Shown piece after piece: positions 34,394 through 45,360 of a stretch of 64,000 bases of DNA. How positions within the stretch are numbered: the stretch's first letter is position 1; every line of letters starts with the position of its first letter. Origin of the DNA: Paraphoma chrysanthemicola (lineage: Eukaryota; Ascomycota; Dothideomycetes; Pleosporales; Phaeosphaeriaceae); NCBI GenBank assembly GCA_020744225.1, contig JAGMWG010000025.1, positions 1 to 64,000 of the forward strand, given 5' to 3'. The translations under genes and the position numbers were made by a program. The notes beneath the pieces were generated by a model. The model was not told the origin of the DNA. It worked only from the letters and a program-made list of their open reading frames with translations, and searched no databases.

Positions 34394-36504
34394 TCAGACA
34401 GCTCGTCTCCTGCTTACTAAGAAGCCTGCAGGGTGCTGAACAACTTCTGAGAGTGGCGTGTTGTTTTCGATGGCAGGTACTGCTCCCAGTGCAGGAGATA
34501 TCTCTTGCTCTGGTTCCTCTTCCTGCCCCTCATCTTCTCCACCGGATTCTTCGTCACTTGATTCTTCTCCGCTAGATTCGCCGTCACTAGACTCTTCCCC
34601 ACTCGACTCTCCTTCACCAACTTCTTCCTCCTCGGGCACCTCAGGCTCTGGTTTATCCTGCTCTGCAGGTGCTGCTTCTGGCCTGCCTTGCTCTACCGGC
34701 AATTGCTCTCCTTCGCTTGAGGCACCCGATGGGGTAGGCGTTGGCTGAGCAGTAGCTTGCGCTACCGAGCTCAAGGTAGGTGTGCCAGTCGAGACAGGTG
34801 CAGATGGCACGCCAGCGGAAGGTTCACTATGCACTGGGCTGGCTGATGACACAGGCTGTGGATCCTGGGGAGGGGTTGCTTGCGCAGCTGGCGTTGGCTG
34901 CACAGCGGCCGTGTTTTTGGCCTGTCCATCCACAAGCTGGAAGCTCTCAGAAACGACAGGCGCGGGTGAATGGATGACCGTGGTACTGTTGGCGTATGTT
35001 GGCGGAGTCGGTGCGGGTACGGGAGGGTGACTGGCCGGCGGCGCCGGGCTTGTGTGCGCAGCCGGAGGAGATGGCGTGTGTATTACAGGCGCTGCCGAGC
35101 TCTCGTGTACAACTGGAGGTGGTGGAGGAGGAGAGTGAACGGAGGGAATCTCTGAACTCATCGCTGGTGATGTTTCCGTGACCACATGTGTTGTCGTTGT
35201 GGCGGTAGATACTGCTGCCTCTGAAGTCACAAGGACAACAGGGGGCGGAGTGTGCACTGCGGCGATACTGGTCGTCTCAACAACAATGGTAACGGGTGCA
35301 GGCACAGAGGGAGCGACTTGTAACGATGAGGCAGCAACCATCAGGGATTGCTGATGGGCTAGTTCTGCTTGCTTTGCTTGTTCTTGGTGTTGCTTTTCTG
35401 CAATCACGTGATTATAGTATCAGTGACAAGTACTCCCTGCAAGGTCGGAAACTGGTATCTTACCTTTCTCATCGGCCGCTTTCTTGTGCTCCTCTGCCTT
35501 TCGTTGCTCCTCGGCGGCGTGCATAGCCTAACCAAGATTAGCCCAACGAATGAAAATGGTTCTGACGAGTCTCTCACCTCCATTTCTTTCGCTTTCTTTT
35601 GATCCTCTTCAGCCTTCTTTTGTTCATTTGCTGTGTGCCTGTCATTTGAAAACATCATCAGTACTAGTCAATTTACAATTTGCCGTCCGTTCATGCTTAC
35701 ATGGCCTACAGTGATGTTAGTATACTTTTCTGAATTCGTTGTTTCCTCAAAGGCATGGACACATACCTCCATCTCCTTTGCTTTCTTCTGGTCTTCCTCA
35801 GCTTTCTTTTGTTCTTCTGCGGCATGCCTAAATGAATGATTCAATCAGCCATTGTTTGGTCGAAATCCGGTAGTGCCGGACTACGCACATTGCTTCCATT
35901 TCCTTGGACTTCCGCAAATCCTCCTCGTTCTTTGCCTGCTCTTGTTCTTGGTGCATCCTCTCCATCGCAGCAGCAGCTTTATTACCGCATTAGTTTGTTG
36001 ATAATCAATAACCAATTGTTTCTGACGGACCTTCTTGGTGAGCCTTTGCCTCAGCCTCTGCTTTGGCCACATGCTCCGCTTCCATCTTGGCTGCGGCTTC
36101 AGAACAGGTTAGTGGCTGAAGTATGGAAAATATGGTGGTTGTTGTACCCTCCTGGTGCGCTTTTGCTTCAGCTTCCGCTTTAGCAACATGCTCCGCCTCC
36201 ATCTTATCTGCAGCAGCTTTACTTTCCGCGGCTATGAAATTGTCAGTTCTGGTATCTGTCTTTCAGCAGGATATTTCGGACCGGCTTTTTCTTCAACTAG
36301 GCGCTGATTCTCTGCCTCCGTATCGACGACAACCGCAGCCGGTGCTGGTACAGCAGGTGGCTCCATGACATGCTCTGTGCGACCCCGGAGCGCCGTGTGC
36401 ACAACCTCGTTGTTTCGTACAATGACTCCATTGAATCGAGGCAGTGGCCCAGCAACCGCAAATACAGCCAAAGAAACGGCAACAAAAGCGTGTGTGGTCT
36501 TCAT
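34394..36504 (-). CDS. Secreted coiled-coil repeat protein built from repeated mini-exons
   Basis: 551 aa from nine exons on the minus strand: 36504-36282, 36231-36148, 36096-36031, 35976-35889, 35827-35767, 35705-35701 (5 nt), 35638-35578, 35527-35464 and 35397-34394. A signal peptide (MKTTHAFVAVSLAVFAVAG) comes first. Then two copies of KMEAEHVAKAEAEAKAHQE, one per exon, and three or four copies of an (E)AMHAAEEQKKAEEDQKKAKEME-type unit, again about one per exon, give a highly charged helical coiled coil. The last exon codes a long Pro/Thr/Ser/Val-rich linker with SPPPPPP-type motifs and an acidic SGEESSDGES region. Exon lengths add up to a multiple of three and every intron is 50-66 nt. 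The composition suggests a cell-wall-associated or extracellular structural protein; no catalytic domain. Function unknown. Confidence 0.82.
35701..35705 (-). other. 5-nt microexon (GCCAT)
   Basis: Flanked by introns 35766-35706 (GTATGT...TGTAG) and 35700-35639 (GTAAGC...GACAG). It supplies the AM of the repeat junction KEME-AM-HTANEQ. The equivalent residues in the neighbouring repeats are encoded next to an intron on only one side or the other. Confidence 0.72.
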
Positions 36505-37782
36505 TATATAATGATCGAGAAAGAGAAGAAAAATAACAAGGGGGTCGTGTCTAAGATCCGTTGAATCGGTGCAAAGGCTTCAAGAACGAAGGTAAGGTGA
36601 GCTCAGCTCAACAAATTAAGAATTAGTGCACGGCACTGGAGAAAAGAATGTAGTTAACGACTTCAACGGACCGTCAAAGCAATCCCCACGCGGGCGATAC
36701 CGATATATACCACTTCTGCGCTGCCGTTCTTGCCGTGGGAGGATGCAGCCCAAAACAAACAAGCATCCCGGGGCAGGCCTATTCTTGGGCGTGTCTGAAA
36801 TGTAGGGGCAGACGTGAAATCGCCCGATTAATGGCAACCCTGAGGCAGAGAGGCGCCTGGGCAGTACTATGAGGCCCGTCACCCGCACCGATGGTCAACG
36901 GTAACAGATGCCACCAGGCTGTCAGTACGTCACACAAAGCCTCTGATAGGACAGTACCTACTGAACACGTCTTCTGAATGGTAGAATTCCGTGCAAAACT
37001 GGGTCGACTAGATGGTCCAGGCTTGACAGGCGGTCCCAGTCAGAGAAGAACAGCTAGTGCAGAACTTGGCCTGACAGTACCTGTCGCAGAACACATAGCG
37101 AGGGACGCCATATGGCAATTGCAGTGTTGTTGCGATCTCAAAGGGGTTGACGTTCCATGCGTGTTAGGGATGCGAGGCGACTCTGGTTTCAGGTTGCCGA
37201 AAAGAAACGGCCTTGGGGCCTAAGCGCTTTGTCGCAGAGTATGCAAGATCAGGTCACACAGCTGAAGCCACAAATTTCAGGGAACAATTTCATGGTATCT
37301 AGCTGTGGTTTACGTGAGGAATGGGAGCTGGGCGACCGCTCCTCATACTGTGGGATCGGGTGAAGCGGGTCCGGAGCGGAGTTACAGGGTTAAAGTAGAA
37401 GCGACAATCATGTAGAACAGGGCTTTATACGTCGAGTTTGATCACGAATGCGTGTGGATTGTGCAAAAGCATGGATAGTAATGTTGGGATCCGAGCCTAG
37501 GCCGAAGGAACGGGCACTTCCGGCACGGCTATGGCGGACGGGAGCAACAACGACATCTCGTCTACCGAATGCGCATCAAGCTTTCATTGATACCTTTGAT
37601 GCTGGATATTGTCCTTTCCGTGTAATGGTGAGAATGCAGATTTGGAGAATGGTCATTCCTAGGTCGAAAGCATACATGTACAAGACAGTATGGAATGTAA
37701 ATGGCCGAGGATCAAGCACTTCAGGCGTTGGAAGTCGCCTACTTTCGGGCTCTCACAAACGGGCGTCCACCAACCTCTCCAG
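36505..37782. other. Intergenic
   Basis: 1.28 kb upstream of the repeat-protein gene. Nothing recognised. Confidence 0.5.
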
Positions 37783-38919
37783 TCACTTGAAGAGGCCCTT
37801 GACCAAGCCTTCGACAGCATCATACATACCCCCACTTTCTTGCCCCGTCGCCCGTTTGGTAATGACAGATATCTCATCCTTCGCCACCTTGTAATTGCTC
37901 AAATCATTGTCAAGGCCGAGGTCCTTGACCAGCTGGAGCACTTTGTCGCCTACTCTTTCAGCATCTTTCCTGTGGTCCCCAGACATAGACTCGCCTAAAA
38001 AGGGCAGGAGTCTAGCGACTTGCTCGGCGGCTGCAGGGTCAGCGGCTTTCAGCTTAACCACGTGGCCCAAAGTAAGACAGGACGTAATGCCGTGCGGAAT
38101 ACTATATGGTGATCCAAGAGCATAACCCAAAGCATGCGAAAGACCGAGGCCGCCTTTCATGTTATAACCCAAGAAGCCAAGAGATGCAAAAGCTGCCAGC
38201 TGAAGTTTTGTGATGGTATCTTCGTCTCTCGGATTTGCCTTATAGCTTGGCAGATGCTCGAATAGACTGGCAGCTGCCTGCAATGTCAGCCATCGGGCAG
38301 GCATCTCACTAGCTGTAGGATGGTAGAGAAGCTCGATAGCGTGATCCATGGCTCGCATGCCAGTGCTCATCCATAGACGCTCGGGTGTGTACAGGCTGAA
38401 AGCGGAGTCGTATAGTATGACGTTTGGGACAAGCTCTTTGCCGCGGACACCGGTCTTAACACCGTTCGATTCCGTGTAACCTGCCATCATGGTGCATTCG
38501 CTCGCGCTTAGTGTGGTCGGGATGGCAATGTGGTAGAGCCATTTCCTTGACTTGTCATGCAGGCGGTAGCTTATCGCTTTCGCTGAATCGATGGGGCTGC
38601 CGCCGCCGATGGAAATGACCGTATCTACAGACGAATCGTTTGTGACAATCTCGGTGGCCTCGTCAAGCTGCGCAACTGGCGCGTGCTCTCCAATTTTTGA
38701 AAATGTGCCGGCATGTCTGTTACCAAGAAGCTCTTCGACTTGCTTTATCAGCGGTGTTTTGTTCGCAAGTGAGGCTCCAGTGATAATGAAAGCCTTGCTG
38801 TCCTCCCCAGGCAGACAATGTATCAAATGCTTCTTGACGGATCCGGAGCCATAGTGCAGCTTTTGAAGCTGAGTGGGTTGCCACAACCCCGAGAGCGGGT
38901 GATTTGTCGCGTCTGTCAT
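37783..38919 (-). CDS. Iron-containing alcohol dehydrogenase, maleylacetate reductase-like
   Basis: A single-exon group III Fe-ADH of 378 aa, NAD(P)H-dependent. The glycine-rich nucleotide-binding loop is ISIGGGSPIDSAKA. It is followed by IPTTLSASECTMMAGYT, MRAMDHAIELLYHP, LSHALGYALGSPYSIPHG and a helical C-terminus; the His-rich segments carry the metal ligands. Length and the PTTLSASE segment resemble maleylacetate reductases, which reduce maleylacetate to 3-oxoadipate at the end of hydroxyquinol breakdown, but other Fe-ADH activities are possible. I chose the ATG at 38919. The frame is open to 39144, and that 75-residue extension is Arg/Ser-rich and could be a mitochondrial presequence if an upstream start is used. 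Confidence 0.85.
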   Translation of the reverse strand: MTDATNHPLSGLWQPTQLQKLHYGSGSVKKHLIHCLPGEDSKAFIITGASLANKTPLIKQVEELLGNRHAGTFSKIGEHAPVAQLDEATEIVTNDSSVDTVISIGGGSPIDSAKAISYRLHDKSRKWLYHIAIPTTLSASECTMMAGYTESNGVKTGVRGKELVPNVILYDSAFSLYTPERLWMSTGMRAMDHAIELLYHPTASEMPARWLTLQAAASLFEHLPSYKANPRDEDTITKLQLAAFASLGFLGYNMKGGLGLSHALGYALGSPYSIPHGITSCLTLGHVVKLKAADPAAAEQVARLLPFLGESMSGDHRKDAERVGDKVLQLVKDLGLDNDLSNYKVAKDEISVITKRATGQESGGMYDAVEGLVKGLFK

Positions 38920-39712
38920 GATGCGCTGTGCTTTGCCTGACTTAGTTCGGACCGCTACCAGTGATCTCGTCGTCGGCCACTGTATCGAGGCAGAAGAGGT
39001 CGGTTGTCGTGACTGTGGTCTCTTTAATGAGCACCGCAGTGGTTTATTCGCAAGAGAGTGAAACTTCCGAGAGCCGCTTCCGCGCGGGGCAGAGTATTGT
39101 GGTACTAACGAAGCGTACAAAGTGCAAGAGGCGGATTGTCGCATGGAAATTGATATTGTTTCCGCGTCCTTCGCAAATCTCTTGCCCTAGCGGGTGGTAG
39201 AAGATGGCCTTTAAGTTCGGGCATACGATTCTAGTAGTGACGTAAGAACGACTGATACATCGGTGGCGGGCATCCCGAGGTACAATGCTAGAAGCTATGT
39301 GGGGCAACCCCAGGACAAGAAGTCAAAGACCGCATAGGATACTTGCACAGCGTATTCGCGCAGCATATGTGGTTTTTGGCATTAAAATTTGATTGCTAGA
39401 GCGGAGAGGCGACATTTGCGTAAGTACCTCCATCTCTACGCCTATGATACATTGGTTCCGTTCTTGTCCATGATGCGCTTCCTCTGAACATGCCCAGCCG
39501 CCACCAGAGGAATCATAACTCTGACGTGGTCCTGGAATACCGAGAGAAGAAGCTGGAGAGAGTGGTATAGGTACAAAGTGGTGAACATGTTAGCGGAATA
39601 TACAAGTCTAAAGGTCCCATTAGAGACCATAACCCGATGCAAGACGCCTGCTTTTTACGCGTAAAAACATCATACATAGAGAGAGAAAGAAGCTCCAGGA
39701 CGATCAGCGTAT
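38920..39712. other. Intergenic
   Basis: Between the Fe-ADH start and the Hsp70 3' end. Holds the Hsp70 3' UTR and presumably the Fe-ADH promoter. No other feature seen. Confidence 0.5.
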
Positions 39713-41868
39713 TCAGGGTTTCTTCTCACCCTCACCCTCACCGGGCTGCTGCTGCTGTTGCTGCTGTTGCTCATTCGAGTTTTGGCTCTCGTTGCGTGCT
39801 TTGTGCATCTGATCGAACAAGCTCAGACTGGCATTCTGGAGCTCATCGGTCTTCTCCTTGATTTCGGCAGCGGTGGCAGTGCCCTCACCAGCTTGGCTTT
39901 GTGCAATGAATTCGCGCATTGAAGTGATCTTCTCCTTGATCTTCTCTGCCTCAGCCTTATCAAGACGATCTTCGAATTCCTTCAAAGCCTTCTCGGTATC
40001 GTTAACGACGCTGTCTGCACGGTTGGCGGCTTCAATCGCGTTCTTGCGTTCCTTGTCCTGCTCCGCGTACTGCTCGGAATCGCGGACCATGGACTCGATC
40101 TCGGAGTCGGAAAGGCCTGAGCCGGAGGCAATGGTGATTGACTGATCCTTGTTGGTGGACTTGTCCTTGGCGTGGACGTGGACAATGGAATCAGCGTCAA
40201 TATCGAACGTTACCTCAACCTGGGGCACTCCCCGATGGGCAGGCGGAATACCGACGAGCTGGAAGTTTCCGAGAAGCTTATTGTCCCGCACCAATTCACG
40301 CTCACCCTGGTAGACCTTGATTTCTACAGCGCTTTGGAAGTCCGCGGCGGTGGAAAATACTTGTGACTTCTTGGTGGGAATGGTAGTGTTGCGGTTGATC
40401 AAACGCGTGAAAACGCCACCGAGGGTCTCGATACCAAGGGAGAGAGGGGTGACATCGAGAAGAAGTAGGTCGGTGACCTCGCCAGCCAAAACAGCGCCCT
40501 GGATAGCAGCACCGATGGCAACAGCCTCATCAGGGTTGACAGACTTGGCAGGGTCACGGCCGAAGATGCTCTTGACCGACTCTGTAACCTTGGGCATACG
40601 GGTCATGCCACCAACAAGGATGACCTCGGAGATGTCCTTGGGCTGCAAGTTGGCGTCCTTCAAAGCCTTGCGGACAGGGTCCACGGTGCGGCTGATCAAA
40701 GGGTCCATCATCTTCTCCAGCTGAGCGCGGGTCAGCTTGGTGTTGATGTGCTTGGGACCGGATGCGTCGGCAGTGATGAAGGGCAGGTTAATATCGGTCT
40801 GAGATGACGAAGACAGCTCAATCTTGGCCTTCTCAGCAGCCTCGCGGATACGCTGGATTGCCATGCGGTCGCTGTTCAGATCAATGCCTTGCTCCTTCTT
40901 GAATTGCTGGACCAAGTGGCGGACCAGGGTGATATCAAAGTCCTCACCACCAAGATGAGTGTCACCGTTGGTAGACTTGACCTCGAACACGCCATTCTGG
41001 ATTTCGAGAATGGAGATATCAAAGGTACCACCTCCCAGATCGTAGACAGCAACGACATTGTCGGTAGCCTTGTCAAGGCCGTAGGCGAGGGCGGCAGCGG
41101 TGGGTTCGTTGACGACGCGGAGGACGTTGAGACCAGCGATTTGACCAGCGTCCTTGGTGGCTTGACGCTGAGAGTCGTTGAAGTAGGCAGGGACAGTGAC
41201 GACGGCGTTCTTGACATTCTTGCCCATAAAGGCCTCGGCGGTCTCCTTCATCTTGCCAAGCACAAAACCTCCAACCTGCGAAGGCGAGTACTTCTGGCCT
41301 TGAGCCTCGAGCCAGGCATCACCGTTGGTGTGCTGAACGATCTTGTAAGGCACCTGCTGGATGTCGCGCTGGACCTCTGCGTCGGTGAACTTGCGGCCGA
41401 TGAGACGCTTTGTGGCGAAGAGGGTGTTCTCGGGATTGACGACAGCCTGGCGCTTGGCGGCAATACCAACGAGGCGCTCGCCTTCCTTGGTGAAACCGAC
41501 GACTGATGGTGTTGTGCGGCCACCTCATCGGAGTCAGTTCATGCTCGGGTATAGTCGGGTGGTGGTGGTGGCATACCTTCTGAGTTTTCAATGATGCGCG
41601 GCTGCTTGCCCTCCATGACAGCGACGGCCGAGTTGGTGGTACCCAAGTCGATACCGATGACGGAGCCCTTGACCTTCTCCTCGCCGCCGTCCGCATAGCC
41701 GCGCACAAACTTTGAGCCCAGCGGAGCTCGGAAAGCAGGTGCGCGCCATGCAGCGGAAGTTGCACGCGGCAAAAACTGCTTGCGGCGTCAGTGTGTGTGT
41801 GTGGGTGGATGTGCATGTGGCTTGCAAGAGCATTGACTTACTGTCCGTGATAATCTCGAGGACAACAT
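39713..41868 (-). CDS. ssc1: Mitochondrial Hsp70 (Ssc1/mortalin)
   Basis: The ATP-dependent chaperone and import motor of the mitochondrial matrix, 678 aa. Exons are 41868-41842 (nine codons only), 41775-41577 and 41523-39713, with introns of 66 and 53 nt. The first residues (MLSSRLSRT then LPRATSAAWRAPAFRAP) form an Arg/Ser-rich presequence ending near RGYADG. Hsp70 signatures are present: IGIDLGTTNSAVAVMEG, VYDLGGGTFDISILE and VILVGGMTRMPKV. The substrate-binding domain is typical, and the C-terminus is a Gln run followed by GEGEGEKKP instead of the cytosolic EEVD. Antisense open frames over this gene are shadows. It is divergent from the DUF2415/WD40-like gene, with 684 bp between starts. 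Confidence 0.96.
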
Positions 41869-42552
41869 TGTGTGGATGTGGGAGGGGTTGCTCGGAGATG
41901 GAGACAACAGAGAGTGAATGGCGCAGGAAGGGTGGGTTAGATGAAGATAGCCTTTATGACGGGCGTGAGCTCGAGAAAAAATGTACGAGCCAAGAGAAGC
42001 TTCTAGTCTAGCAGAGGCGCCCTAGCGTGGCCGCACCGTCAGTGCTTCTCGTCCACCCCAAGCGACCATGACACCTCGAATGCTGCTGCGCCTGGACTGG
42101 GTGTGGATTGGCAATTGGTCATGCAAAAACGTGCGGCAGCATGCTCTTTCAACAAAACATGCAGCATCTGGAGTGGCGCGACCTCGGTTTGGGCGCTCGC
42201 GAGCTGTGCCCATGGTAAGATGCGCTTGGCGTGTGGAGAAGCGAGCGTGGACAGGTCCCGTCGTCGGCGTCGTCGTCATGTCTAGATACATATAACCACA
42301 CCCACTGAAGTCTCCGCTGCCATCTCAGACCGCCTGCACCGCCTGCACCGCCTGCACCGCCTGCACCGCCTCTCTCACGCTGCAACCTACCGTCGTGCAC
42401 ACAGCATTTCACCGTGCGACTGCGCATCGCGGCTTTCCTACCTCTCCCCTCACCTAGCGCAGAGCGCGTGCCCTCGTCGTGACGTCGAGTGCCGCTGCCC
42501 TCCGTAGCCCTCTCCAAACGACATGCCCGCGCCCGCTTCTTGACCACAAGCC
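41869..42552. promoter_or_regulatory. Divergent promoter, Hsp70 / DUF2415 gene
   Basis: The region between two divergent starts. GAAGCTTC at 41996-42003, about 130 bp upstream of the Hsp70 ATG, matches two units of a heat-shock element (GAAnnTTC); a third unit is not clear. Four full copies of a 9-bp repeat lie at 42331-42366. No gene inside. Confidence 0.45.
42331..42371 (+). repeat. 9-bp tandem repeat (CGCCTGCAC)n
   Basis: Four perfect units plus a partial fifth, about 180 bp upstream of the DUF2415-like start. Confidence 0.9.
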
Positions 42553-44745
42553 ATGGCCGTGGATGACTTCCTGTGCGCCCTCTCCTCTGTTCTGTAACGT
42601 GGCGTGCCGGGCTGGACGCTGACTGCTACAGGAGTCGAGACACTGAGCAATTTGTCTTGCCCTCCAAGTCCTTCTACCGCACCAAGATCCCCATCGCGTG
42701 AGCTCCAAAGTGCCCAGTACATCGTGCGCGTGCCCGCTGACGAATGCAGTCACTATCAATTGCGCCACTTCATCAGCTCGCCCGAACCAGACCTCATCTA
42801 CTATGCCAGCGGCTACGACGTCTACTGCCTCAATGCCGTGACGCGGACCCAGGCGCACGTCACCACGCTGCCCTGGGAGGCGCGCTGCACCGCGTCCGGC
42901 CATGGCTTCGTGTGCGTGGGCGGCGCCGACGACGGCAACTTCGCTGCCATCCAGGTCGCTGGCTTCCCGCCTGCAGACTCGTCCCAGGTCGATGCCTCGC
43001 TACCCCTCGACCTGCAGCACCGGGCGCCCCGCCCTCCGCTACTCGGCGCTGCCCACCGTATACGCCTTGAGAAGATTGGAGAGGATATCGTCAACTCCAT
43101 ATCAATACACAAGTTTTCGGCCGAGGGCGACGCCCAGGACGACGTCGTGGCAGTCTTGACCAACAACGACAAGACGGTGCGCCTATACTCGCTGACGCAG
43201 CATCTCGAGTTGACCGTGCTCGACTTGCCCTTTGCCATGAACCATGCCACCATCTCGCCTGACGGACAACTGCTAGTGGCTGTGGGCGACACTCCGACCG
43301 CCTACTTCTTTGAGAGAGTCAAGATGGATCGACCTAGCAGCATGAAAACGCCCGAAGGCCGAATGCAGTTGATTCCTCCAGAATGGCAGCTGCTTCAGCA
43401 AGTTGCCCTCTACCGGCCAACAAATGGTCCTTGCGCCGATGGCTACTTCTCCACTGCCTGGTCCCCTCTAGGACGACTATGTGCGGTCGGCTCAGAATGC
43501 GGATACATCACCGTCTTTGACATTGAGCAGCTCAAGAAGGTCGAATACGGCGAAGATGCTGTGGTGCAGCTCATAAGCTCGACGCGGCCCGACACAACTG
43601 CGGGAGCAGGCGCTGTTCGGACCATGCACTTTTCGCCTAATCCGTGGGATTTTCTAGTTTGGAGCGAGGATCAGGGTAGAGTGTGCGTCGCGGACCTGCG
43701 ATCTGGGTTGAAGGTTAAACAGATGCTCCAACTGGATCCCGGCGAGGAAGGCCTCGAACGGATTGAGATAGCAGACTTTGACTTGACCATCAACCCTGAG
43801 ATGCACGAGCTGCGCCGAGAAGCCGATTTCATTCGCAGCTATCGCCGTGCTCTCGACTCGGATGGTACAGCTGCAGCAGTGAATGCGGCGACCGAGTACT
43901 TTGAGGCGGATTCCGAACGGCAGCGACACCGTCGACTTGGCGTGGTCGAGTCTGACAATGATCCACATGGTCTGACCGCTCATGAAAGACAGGTTCTCGA
44001 GGCTTTGCGGACCACACGGCAGCGAGAAGAAGCTCGTGAACAAGGCATCACACCCCGGAGCATAAATTACAACACTTCAAGACATGTCGACAGCGCAAGT
44101 CGGCGGGAGCAAATGGAGATCATGGCAGAATTTGTACCGGAGAGTTTTCGGCGATGGACCCGCTCTACGCAGGAACGAACAACGCCGCGACGGCAGGCCT
44201 CGGTCGTCGTTTCCATCGACCCAAACACAGTGAATGTTCCACCATCGCATACAAACATCACCGACTCTGCGACCACGCGGTCACCAAACGTAATCCCAGC
44301 CCACGCCCGCCGTGTCACTTCCGACATCATCAATTCGACCGATGACGCCTGGCGCACCATCGAGGAGGCTTTGACCAGCCAGGCGCGAGCGGCGAACGAG
44401 ACGGCGCGAGCTGCCACTTCGAATGTCACGAACGCCACCAATCCAAGCACTTCGACCGCAACCGAGTTTCGCACCGAACTCCGCCGTCTGCGTCAGCTTA
44501 CCCAGATGCGGGAGCGTCTTCGTAACGCGCGTGCTAGCCAACCATCCGTCGAGACTTACGAGTTTAGCCTGGGGTTGAGAAGACCGAGCCGCAGCTTGTA
44601 TGATCCCAGCCAAGGCGTACGTACGGCTGGTTTAGCAATGAGCCAGGATGGGAGGACGCTGTACTGTGGGACGGAAGAAGGAATATTTGAGTTCAAACTG
44701 AACTTGCACGTCCGGAAGGGGTTTCCGGCCGTTCACCCCAGGTGA
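42553..44745 (+). CDS. DUF2415/WD40-type beta-propeller protein
   Basis: About 693 aa. Proposed exons are 42553-42572, 42632-42697 and 42750-44745. The two small 5' exons are supported by a continuous reading EQFVLPSKSFYRTKIPIA into HYQLRHFISSPEPDLIYY. An alternative exon 1 ending at 42593 keeps the frame but needs a 38-nt intron. The body has irregular WD-like blades (VAVLTNNDKTVRLYSL, WSPLGRLCAVGSECGYITVFD). The segment VRTMHFSPNPWDFLVWSEDQGRVCVADLR resembles the short DUF2415 motif of fungal propeller proteins. A long charged, Thr/Ala-rich disordered region follows, and the last blade ends in YCGTEEGIFEF. Function unknown; a scaffold or transcription-linked role would be a guess. Confidence 0.82.
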
Positions 44746-45360
44746 CAGGCAACATTACACTGTGGTAGCTTTGCTTGCGTGGTTCAAACTGCACTAATTT
44801 TTTCTTGTATCTATATACCATTCTTGTTGACGGAGCATGGGCGACATGGGCGCTGGAAGGTCCTCGGCGCAACGTCTGGTAGGCTGTTCTGAGACATGAT
44901 TTCTCTGTAAGCCAACTTGGCACAGTATGGATACCCGAGTACAAGGCATCCTGAATGCATCTATGACACACTATACTTGATAGAATTCTGCTGTACAACT
45001 TCAAGAAGCTGCGGGGTGACACTGGCACGAAATGCTGCATTGGGGTCGGAGAACCTGGAGCAGTGGGCCAAGACCCGATGTGCGGAAGAGAAACTGCCGA
45101 TGAATGGTTGTCGATGGCGCCATCCACGGAGCCGTGACTCCCCACTCACCGTACCTTGCAGATGTCGTCTCTGGATTTCCCGTGTATTCCTCTTCCTACC
45201 ACCAGTCTCAGTTTTGCTGTTACCTAGCCGCCCCGTCCACCACCGCACATCGTCTGAACAGCACCACCATTGCACATTTGCCTCCACACGGAGCCTGCCA
45301 CAACCGCCCGCCACCCTCCGCACCGCGGCCGATTTCCGGGCAGACACAACGTACAACACC
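44746..45360. other. Intergenic
   Basis: Between the DUF2415-like stop and the cystathionine beta-lyase start. Presumed promoter; no feature recognised. Confidence 0.5.

Noticed and set aside
36148..36504. CRISPR-like or simple tandem DNA repeat at the repeated exons
   Set aside because: Similarity is at protein-coding exons with independent introns; it is a repeat protein, not a spacer array.
40889..41506. 205-codon open frame antisense to Hsp70
   Set aside because: A codon-bias shadow of a highly expressed gene; the Hsp70 reading is certain.
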